Source of the DNA: Medakamo hakoo
Taxonomy: Eukaryota; Chlorophyta; Trebouxiophyceae; Coccomyxaceae
Length of the DNA stretch: 64,000 bases
Assembly (NCBI GenBank): GCA_026636295.1
Contig: CP089453.1
Location: forward strand, 496,001-560,000
Direction of reading: 5' to 3'
The position numbers and the translations under genes were made by a program. Every line of letters begins with the position of its first letter. The first letter of the stretch is position 1. Positions 57,313-64,000 of this stretch are shown here, piece after piece. Under the pieces are notes generated by a model. The model was not told the origin of the DNA. It worked only from the letters and a program-made list of their open reading frames with translations, and searched no databases.

Positions 57313-59700
57313 TCACTGCGCCGCGCCTGCGCCCGCCGCCGCCTGTGCAGCCGCCTGGGCCTGCGCTGCCGCCTGCGAGGCTTGCAGTTTAGCCACCAGC
57401 GCCGCCCGCATTTCTGCCGTCAGCTCGCGCCCGTCCGGCAAACGGCCGGTGGCTAAAATGTGCTGGGCCTGGGCGAGCGTCAGGCCCTGGCGCGGCGGCG
57501 GTGGTGGGGCGCCTTGGCCGCCGGCCAAGCCCGCCTGCTGCTGTTGGGCGGCCGCGGCGGCGGCGGCGGCTTGGGCGGCGGCAGCCGTGCCGGGCGCGCC
57601 GTGTCCCACGCCGCCAGCCTGCGACGCGGCGGCCTGGGCCGACGCCACCGCCGCCTGCTGCTGGGCCGCCGCCTGCGCCGCCGCGGCCTGGGCGGCGTTG
57701 GCCTGCGCGGTGGCCTGCGCGGCCGCGGCTTCCGCGTGCTCCACCAGCTGCTGCGGCGTGGGCGGCACACCGCCCGTCGCGGCCAGCGCCGCCGCCGCGA
57801 CGGCCGCGTGCGAGGGGTGCGCCTCCGGGCGGGCGCGCGCCGCGTCCCGGGCCCGGCGCTCGTCGGCCGCCCGCCGGGCGCGGGCGGCCGAGAACGCGGC
57901 GGCGGCCGCGCGGGCCGCGGCGGTCAGGGCGCCGTCCGGCACAGGCAGCGCGCGCGCCAGCAGGTCGCGCGCCTGGGGCTTGGTGATCTGGGCGGCGGCG
58001 AGCGCGCCCTCCTCCGTGACGGGCGACCCGGCCGCCGCGGCTTCCTGCGGGTGCGTCAGCGCGCGGAAGCGGGCGCGGCAGGCGGCCGCGCCGCGCACGA
58101 CGCCCCGCAGCGCGGCCGAGCCGGTGAGCACGTCCGCCACCAACGCCCAGTTGAGCCCAAACTCGTGGGCGGCCGCGCACAGGAGCACCTCGTCCGCGGC
58201 GGCCCAGGGCGCGCCGCCCGCGGCGGCGGCGGCGGCGGCGGCGCGGCGGTGCGCGGCCGCGGCCTGCTGGGCCGCCGCCGACCCGGGCGGCCCGCCCGCC
58301 GGCGTGGGCGTGATCGCGCCCGGCCGCCCGCCCGGCCGCGCCTTTTTGTCGCGCCCGGCCCGGCGTCCGGCCGTGGACAGCGACGCGTCGGAGCCCTTGC
58401 GCGTCAAGTCGCCGCCGACGTCGACGCCGCCGTCGTCCAGGCCGCCCTTGCGCTTGCCGCTGGGCGGGCGGCCGCCGGGGCGCACCTTGGGGAGGCCCAG
58501 GCTCGCGGCCGTGCCGCGCAGGCCGCCGGCCGCCCGAGGCTGGCCGAACGCGTCCGGGTCGTAGTAATCGCCAAACAGGTCGGCGGGGCCGCCAGGGATG
58601 CCGGCGCCCGGCGGGGCAAAGGGCGCGCCGGGCAGGGCGGACGCCGCCCGGCCCGGCCCGCCGCCGCCTGCTGAGGGGCGGCGTCGGGCGGCGGCGGCGG
58701 GCGTGCCGGGCCCGCCCGCGTCGCCGCCGGCCGCGTCGTAGCTGGCCGCAGGCGTGGCGATGGAGCCAGACGGCGCGGGTGGGAGGGTGGGCGGGCCACC
58801 GCCGGCGCTGCCAGGGCCCGGCGCGGCGCCGGCGTCTCCAGCGGCTGCCGCCGCCGCGGCCGCCGCCCGGTCGGCCGCGTGGAGGACGGCCTGGCGCGCG
58901 ACGTCCAGGTCGCCTTCCCATTCCTTGACCGCTTGCAGGGCTGCGATGGCACGGTCGCGGGCCTCCGACTCCAAGCGCGTGCGCAGGGCGGGCGCCAAGC
59001 CGGGCGGCGCGGCCCACACCACCAGCCCGCCGGCGCCGTCGAGGGGCAGGGGCGGCCCGCCTGCCGCCGCTTTTTCAGCGGCGGCCAGCGCGGCTTCGCG
59101 CTGTTTGGCGGCCGCTTTCTCAGCTGCCGCAGCCTTTTCAGCAGCGGCGGCAGCGGCCCGGCCGCGGAAGGTGGGCGCCTTCTCACCGCCGTCCGCACTG
59201 GCAGCGCCCTTGTCTGCGGCTTTCTCGGCCTTTTCAGCTTCGGCCGCGGCCGCCGCCGCCGCCGCCCGCTCCGCCGCCCAGAAGGAGGTGGACGCTTTGC
59301 GCGTGGCCGCGCCCGCCTCGGTCTTGGCCAGCGTCGCCGGCCAGTCCACAGCCGCGGCGGCGGCGCCGACCACGCTCGCGGCCACCGCCTTCCACGCGCG
59401 CTCGCCCTCCACGTCCCGGCGCATCCACTCCGCTTCGACAAGCAGGTAGTCCCAGTGCGAGGTCGGGCGGGGAGGGTCGATGTACGGCCGGGCCCAGGCG
59501 TGGGCGAGGGCGGCGCGGGTGGCGCGGGCGCGCGTGGCGGCGGCCAGGACGGCGTCGGTGGAGGAGGGTGGGGCGGCCGCGTCCCCGCTTTTCGGCGCGG
59601 CTTTGTCGGGCGCGGGCGCCGCCGGCGGACTGCCGCCCGCCTTGCCGTCGGCCGACCCGGCCTTGCCGCCGCCGCCGTCCGCGGGCGGGGCGGTCGGCAT
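57313..59700 (-). CDS. EAF1: EAF1-like NuA4 subunit (HSA and SANT domains)
   Basis: Scaffold-type subunit of the NuA4 histone acetyltransferase complex by domain order. Single exon, 795 residues. The HSA domain (about residues 72-130) shows RPTSHWDYLLVEAEWMRRD and ERAWKAVA. A charged Ala/Lys/Glu helix region follows. The Myb/SANT domain (about residues 490-550) reads PWAAADEVLLCAAAHEFGLNW and CRARFRALTH. The last 200 residues are Ala/Gln-rich, as in EAF1/Vid21. FGDYYDPDAFGQP in the middle is a conserved-looking linker motif. No ATPase domain is present, which separates it from SWR1/EP400-type HSA proteins. The gene is shorter than plant EAF1 (about 1900 residues). Confidence 0.87.
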   Translation of the reverse strand: MPTAPPADGGGGKAGSADGKAGGSPPAAPAPDKAAPKSGDAAAPPSSTDAVLAAATRARATRAALAHAWARPYIDPPRPTSHWDYLLVEAEWMRRDVEGERAWKAVAASVVGAAAAAVDWPATLAKTEAGAATRKASTSFWAAERAAAAAAAAEAEKAEKAADKGAASADGGEKAPTFRGRAAAAAAEKAAAAEKAAAKQREAALAAAEKAAAGGPPLPLDGAGGLVVWAAPPGLAPALRTRLESEARDRAIAALQAVKEWEGDLDVARQAVLHAADRAAAAAAAAAGDAGAAPGPGSAGGGPPTLPPAPSGSIATPAASYDAAGGDAGGPGTPAAAARRRPSAGGGGPGRAASALPGAPFAPPGAGIPGGPADLFGDYYDPDAFGQPRAAGGLRGTAASLGLPKVRPGGRPPSGKRKGGLDDGGVDVGGDLTRKGSDASLSTAGRRAGRDKKARPGGRPGAITPTPAGGPPGSAAAQQAAAAHRRAAAAAAAAGGAPWAAADEVLLCAAAHEFGLNWALVADVLTGSAALRGVVRGAAACRARFRALTHPQEAAAAGSPVTEEGALAAAQITKPQARDLLARALPVPDGALTAAARAAAAAFSAARARRAADERRARDAARARPEAHPSHAAVAAAALAATGGVPPTPQQLVEHAEAAAAQATAQANAAQAAAAQAAAQQQAAVASAQAAASQAGGVGHGAPGTAAAAQAAAAAAAAQQQQAGLAGGQGAPPPPPRQGLTLAQAQHILATGRLPDGRELTAEMRAALVAKLQASQAAAQAQAAAQAAAGAGAAQ

Positions 59701-60782
59701 GTCAGGAGGGAGGGTTGTGGGCCCCCCCCGGCCAGCCGGGGAAAGGAGGTGGAGGTAGGGAAAGCGGGGTGGTGTGTGCGTGTGTGTGTGTGAGGCCGGT
59801 GCGTCCCTCTCGCGTGCTGAACTTCAAAAGCCGTCCATGCGTCGGTCTCTCTTCCACGTGATGCTTTGGTTCGTCTGGAATGCGTGTGTGGTGGTTTGGC
59901 GGCCGTGCCGTGAGTGGGATCGTGCACGCGGGCGCGGACAGAGGACTGGGGGCGGGGTGTGGTCGAGGTTTGGGCGCGCCGCGCGCCGGCGTGTTTTGCC
60001 CAGCGCCGTGGGTCGGGTAAATGGCATCGAGAGGAGCCCAAACTCGGCAGGTAAGGGGACAGAGCACGAAGCCACGCTGTGCCGGGCCCGGGCGAAATAT
60101 GGAGGCCATTTGGGCGGGCTGGCGGCGGCGCAAAGAGAGAGCTTTCAAGTTTTTTCGATGCGCAAACCAGGCACACGAGTCGCGGCGAGTAAGATGTGGC
60201 GGCGCCGGGCCCGTCCTTTACTCCAACGCTCCGTCAGAGGGATGTCGGTATCTGGTGACTTCCCCTGCAGAAAGCTGGGCGGAAAAAGGCGCCGCCGTGG
60301 TCTTCATCGCCGCGCCTGGTTCTCCAGCGAGAGGTCGGAGCGATTTGGGAGGGAACCGCCCCGGCGGCTGCTTTTGGACGCGTCCAGCTCGCTCGTGCGG
60401 CTTTGTTTCGCCTCGCCACCCACACCAGTCTAAAGCGCACCGTTCAGGTCCCTAGCAGCGGGCAGGAAAAAAAATCCGAGTGCGTCGGGCGCCCAGGAAA
60501 AATTCTAAGAATGCCGGCGCCCAGTCCGCTCTGCGCCGGAGAGAGTACGCCGTGTGCTGAGTGAAGGGACGGCCTGAGCGAACGGCGGGCACTCTTCCCT
60601 ATTGCAGGGCGCCCCTCCCGGTCCGGCCTGGCCCGACGGCGGCACGCTCTTTCACGCGGCCGCATCTCCCAGCTGCGCCTGCGTCCCACCCCCACCCCAC
60701 CCCACCCCTCGCCCGCATCGGCCGCGCCCCTCGCCGCGGCTGCTGCCGTCACCCTGGCCATTCGCTTGCGCGCCAAACAGCC
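59701..60782. other. Divergent intergenic region, about 1.1 kb
   Basis: The largest gene-free stretch here apart from that near 52 kb, between the EAF1-like gene (-) and 2-oxoglutarate dehydrogenase (+). Middle parts (60100-60440) are less GC-rich. I looked for tRNA, snRNA, small ORFs and repeats and saw nothing I can support. Confidence 0.55.
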
Positions 60783-63700
60783 ATGCTGCTGTCGGCCGCC
60801 CTGGCCACCCTCCGCCGCCGGGCGCCCGCCCTGGCCGCCGCGGCGGCTGGGCGGGCGTCCGTCGCGCACCTCGTCCCCCGGCCGGCCGCCCTGCCCTCGC
60901 CGTTTGGCCGGCGCGCCCTGCCTCCGCTCGCTGTGGCGCGCACCTTCGCGGCGGCGTCGTCCGCCGCGCCGCCGCCGCCGTCGCCCACCCCGCTCCCGAA
61001 ACTCAAAGACTCCTTCCTGACCGCCAACTCCAACGTCTACCTGGTGAGTGCTGGGAAGGGCGGGCGGGCGTGTGGCATTGCTGCGGCGCCCTGGAGAGGA
61101 GGGGGTGCACAGGCTTTGGCGCGGCGAGCGGCGCGCCTGCGGCGACTGTTCACCTCCCTTCACACTCCCACGCCCCGTCGACCACGCCGCCCCCACACCC
61201 AAAAAAACAGGAGGAACTGGAGGAACGGTACCGGGCCGACCCGGCGTCCGTCGACCAGTCGTGGGCCGCCTTTTTCCGGGCGCTCGGTGAGGAGAGAGGT
61301 TTTGGTTGAGAGAGACACGGCGGCCGCGCGCCTCGGGGGTGGGCATCTCCCTGAACACACTGCCCACGGCCCAGCCAGGCCTGAGTGTCCCCACGGCACG
61401 CGCGTCCCACCCCGCACGCCACCCACCCACCCACCCACACACACAACAACCAGAGCAAGGCACGCCGCCGGAAGCCATCGCGGAAGCCTACCACGCCTAC
61501 GAGGCGGGCGAGTCGGCCGTCGCCCCCCTGACCGCCGCCGCGCTCTCCGCCCAGACCATCCACGAGTCGATGAAGCTGCTCCTCCTCGTCCGAGCGTACC
61601 AGGTCAACGGCCACTTCATGGCGGACCTGGACCCGCTGGGCCTGGACCCGCGGCCGACGCCGCCGGAGCTGGACCCGGCGACGTACGGGTTCACCGAAGC
61701 GGACCTGGACAGGGAGTTTTACTTGGGGACGTGGCGCATGGCGGGCTTCATGTCGGAGGACCGCCCCGTCCGCACGCTGCGGGAGGTGCTGGGCCGCCTG
61801 CGCGACGCGTACTGCGGCAAGATTGGATACGAGTGCGTGGGCTTGTGTTGTGTGGGAGGGGTGTGAGTGTGTGTGTGTGGGGGTCGCGCACCACCCCGCC
61901 CGCCCACCCACCACCCGCCCACCCACCCACTCCACCCACCCTAACCCCCCCCCCCCCCCCCCCCCCCAGGTACATGCACATCCCGGACCGGGACCGGTGC
62001 AACTGGCTGCGCGAGCGCATCGAGACGCCCGAACCGTTTGCGTACCCGCCCGCCCGGCGCGTGCACATGCTCGACCGCCTGGCCTGGTCCGAGATGTTCG
62101 AGTCCTTCCTGGCCGCCAAGTACTCGGCCGCCAAGCGCTTTGGCCTGGAGGGCGGGGAAACGCTCATCCCCGGCATGAAGGCGCTCATCGACCGGGCGGC
62201 CGAGCTGGGCGTCGAGTCCATCGTGCTGGGCATGCCGCACCGCGGCCGCCTCAACGTCCTGGCCAACGTCGTCCGCAAGCCCATGGCCCAGATCTTTAGC
62301 GAGTTCACGGGCGTGCGGCCGGGCGACGGCGACGACTACTCCGGCACGGGCGACGTCAAGTACCACCTGGGCACGTCGTACGACCGCCCGACCGTGTGCG
62401 GGCGGCGCGTCCACCTGTCGCTGCTGGCCAACCCGTCCCACCTGGAGGCCGTCGACCCCGTGCTGCTGGGCAAGGTGCGGGCCAAGCAGTACTACGCGGG
62501 CGACGGCGACGGGTCCCGCACCATGGGCGTGCTGCTGCACGGCGACGGCTCCTTCGCCGGCCAGGGCGTCGTGTACGAGACGCTGGACATGGCGGGCCTG
62601 CCCGCGTACGCGACGGGCGGGACGGTGCACATCGTCGTCAACAACCAGGTCGCGTTCACGACGGACCCGCGGTCGTCCCGGTCGTCGCCGTACTGCACGG
62701 ACGTCGCCAAAGCGCTCAACGCCCCCATCTTTCACGTCAACGGCGACGACGTCGAGGCCGTCGTGCGGTGCTGCGAGCTCGCGGCCGAGTGGCGCGCGCG
62801 CTGGAAGAGCGACGCGGTCGTCGACATCGTCTGCTACCGCCGCCACGGCCACAACGAGATCGACGAGCCCATGTTCACCCAGCCGCTCATGTACAAGAAG
62901 ATCAAGGCGCACACGGACGTGTACCGCCTGTACCAGGACAGGCTGCTGGCGGAGGGCGTCGTGTCGTCGGACGAGGTGAAGGCCATTTCCAACAAGGTCG
63001 CCACCCACCTGGCCGACGAGTTTGACCGGGCGAAAGACTACAAGCCCGCCGCCAAGGACTGGCTGTCCTCGTACTGGGCCGGCTTCCACGGGCCCAACCA
63101 GCTGTCCCGCATCCGGGACACGGGCGTCCCCGCGGCCGTGCTGCGGGAAGTCGGCAAAGCCGTGTCCACCCTGCCCGACTGGCTGCGCCCGCACCGCCAG
63201 ATCGCCAAGGTGTATGAAGCCCGGTCGGCGGCCATTGAATCCGGCCACGGCGTGGACTGGGCGCTGGGCGAGGCCCTGGCCTTCGGCACGCTGCTGGCCG
63301 AGGGCAACCACGTGCGCCTGTCGGGCCAGGACGTCGAGCGCGGCACGTTTTCGCACCGCCACGCCGTCGTCCACGACCAGGAGACGGGCGCGACGTACAC
63401 GCCCCTGGCCCACGTGTTCCCCGGCCAAGCCCCCGGCCAGTTCACCGTCTCCAACTCCTCCCTGTCCGAGTTCGGCGTGCTGGGCTTCGAGCTGGGCTAC
63501 GCCCTCGAAAACCCAAACGCGCTCGTCCTGTGGGAGGCCCAGTTTGGCGACTTCGCCAACGGCGCCCAGGTCATCTTCGACCAGTTCCTGTCGTCGGGCG
63601 AGGCCAAGTGGCTGCGCCAAAACGGCCTGACCGTCCTCCTGCCGCACGGCTACGACGGCCAGGGGCCCGAACACTCGTCCGCCCGCCTGGAGCGCTTCCT

Positions 63701-64000
63701 GCAGATGTCTGACGAAAACCCGTACGTCCTGCCGACGGTGGACACCTCTCAATGGGCGGTGGGCGGCCACCTGGGCTCCCAGGTCCAGTCCGCCAACTGG
63801 CAGGTCGCCAACGTGACGACGCCCGCCAACTACTTCCACCTGCTCCGCCGCCAGCTGCACCGCCAGTTCCGCAAGCCGCTCGTCGTGATGGCCCCCAAAA
63901 ACCTGCTCCGCCACCCGGCCGCGCGCTCCGACCTGGCGGAATTCGACGACGACGCGGACGACCCGCACATCCAGGGCGTCCGCTTCAAACGGCTGATCAT
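60783..64000 (+). CDS. OGDH: 2-oxoglutarate dehydrogenase E1, 3' end beyond window
   Basis: Thiamin-diphosphate-dependent E1 of the mitochondrial 2-oxoglutarate dehydrogenase complex in the TCA cycle. Exons 60783-61043, 61211-61286, 61454-61832 and 61970 to the window end; phases agree, giving 915 complete codons. An Arg/Ala-rich mitochondrial presequence precedes DSFLTANSNVYL|EELEERYRADPASV. Key motifs: GYE|YMHIPDRDRCNWLRERIE, MPHRGRLNVLANV, VKYHLGTSYDR, LANPSHLEAVDPV, HGDGSFAGQGVVYETL (ThDP/Mg site), VNNQVAFTTDPR, YRRHGHNEIDEP, LSGQDVERGTFSHRH and LPHGYDGQGPEHSS. Roughly 90-100 residues should remain beyond base 64000. Intron 3 ends in a run of more than 20 C directly at the acceptor. Confidence 0.95.
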   Translation, partial: MLLSAALATLRRRAPALAAAAAGRASVAHLVPRPAALPSPFGRRALPPLAVARTFAAASSAAPPPPSPTPLPKLKDSFLTANSNVYLVSAGKGGRACGIAAAPWRGGGAQALARRAARLRRLFTSLHTPTPRRPRRPHTQKNRRNWRNGTGPTRRPSTSRGPPFSGRSVRREVLVERDTAAARLGGGHLPEHTAHGPARPECPHGTRVPPRTPPTHPPTHTTTRARHAAGSHRGSLPRLRGGRVGRRPPDRRRALRPDHPRVDEAAPPRPSVPGQRPLHGGPGPAGPGPAADAAGAGPGDVRVHRSGPGQGVLLGDVAHGGLHVGGPPRPHAAGGAGPPARRVLRQDWIRVRGLVLCGRGVSVCVWGSRTTPPAHPPPAHPPTPPTLTPPPPPPPRYMHIPDRDRCNWLRERIETPEPFAYPPARRVHMLDRLAWSEMFESFLAAKYSAAKRFGLEGGETLIPGMKALIDRAAELGVESIVLGMPHRGRLNVLANVVRKPMAQIFSEFTGVRPGDGDDYSGTGDVKYHLGTSYDRPTVCGRRVHLSLLANPSHLEAVDPVLLGKVRAKQYYAGDGDGSRTMGVLLHGDGSFAGQGVVYETLDMAGLPAYATGGTVHIVVNNQVAFTTDPRSSRSSPYCTDVAKALNAPIFHVNGDDVEAVVRCCELAAEWRARWKSDAVVDIVCYRRHGHNEIDEPMFTQPLMYKKIKAHTDVYRLYQDRLLAEGVVSSDEVKAISNKVATHLADEFDRAKDYKPAAKDWLSSYWAGFHGPNQLSRIRDTGVPAAVLREVGKAVSTLPDWLRPHRQIAKVYEARSAAIESGHGVDWALGEALAFGTLLAEGNHVRLSGQDVERGTFSHRHAVVHDQETGATYTPLAHVFPGQAPGQFTVSNSSLSEFGVLGFELGYALENPNALVLWEAQFGDFANGAQVIFDQFLSSGEAKWLRQNGLTVLLPHGYDGQGPEHSSARLERFLQMSDENPYVLPTVDTSQWAVGGHLGSQVQSANWQVANVTTPANYFHLLRRQLHRQFRKPLVVMAPKNLLRHPAARSDLAEFDDDADDPHIQGVRFKRLI

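Noticed and set aside
60021-60455. Open frames in the gap between the EAF1-like gene and OGDH
   Set aside because: No codon bias, no motif, and no splice model that connects them to either neighbour.

Overview
The window is GC-rich eukaryotic nuclear DNA, most likely from a green alga. Third codon positions are almost all G or C. Genes are packed a few hundred bases or less apart, and most carry none to three short introns with GTGAGT- or GTGCGT-type donors. The gene set is plant-like: a phytyl-phosphate kinase (VTE6 type), an EDR2-like PH-START-DUF1336 protein, a DUF506 protein, a plastid-type aspartate/prephenate aminotransferase and a MOM1-like remodeller. Several proteins have N-terminal extensions that look like plastid or mitochondrial transit peptides. 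The species cannot be named from the sequence. I found no virus-like element, no CRISPR array and no clear transposon.

Layout. 0-9 kb: the 3' end of GPN3 (+), then on the minus strand AP-1 gamma-adaptin, an aldo/keto reductase, a large alanine-rich helical protein and a small membrane reading frame that is either its first exon or a separate cistron. 9-13 kb (+): an aminotransferase and a TrmA/RumA-type RNA m5U methyltransferase. 13-17.4 kb (-): a DUF506 protein, MoaC/CNX3 (molybdenum cofactor) and a 2OG-Fe(II) oxygenase. 17.5-20.7 kb (+): an EDR2-like lipid-binding protein. 20.9-25.9 kb (-): METTL26, an SfsA-family protein and a second 2OG oxygenase. 26.5-29.8 kb (+): two tandem secreted patatin-like proteins. 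30-39 kb (-): an AT-hook protein with a catalytically dead LMW-PTP-like domain, a small unknown protein, a bestrophin-like channel, tRNA-Ile(AAT) and CNOT3. 39-42.4 kb (+): a beta-trefoil protein with ten Sfi1-like Trp repeats. 42.4-51.5 kb (-): a UBE2J2-type E2 with a TPR-like tail, and a giant CW-PWWP-chromodomain protein with a degenerate SNF2 domain. 52-54 kb (+): allantoinase. 54.6-59.7 kb (-): an ADPRM phosphoesterase, VTE6 and an EAF1-like NuA4 subunit. 60.8-64 kb (+): 2-oxoglutarate dehydrogenase E1, cut by the window edge.

The genes are housekeeping genes of unrelated pathways, as is usual for such a genome, and no operon-like pathway cluster is visible. Three encode chromatin or RNA-level regulators (CNOT3, the MOM1-like protein, EAF1). 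The most unusual items are the pseudo-enzymes (SNF2-like and LMW-PTP-like), the regular 33-residue Trp repeat protein, the E2-TPR fusion and the transmembrane exon in front of the helical-repeat gene. Exon boundaries were found by hand from splice signals, reading phase and family alignment from memory.
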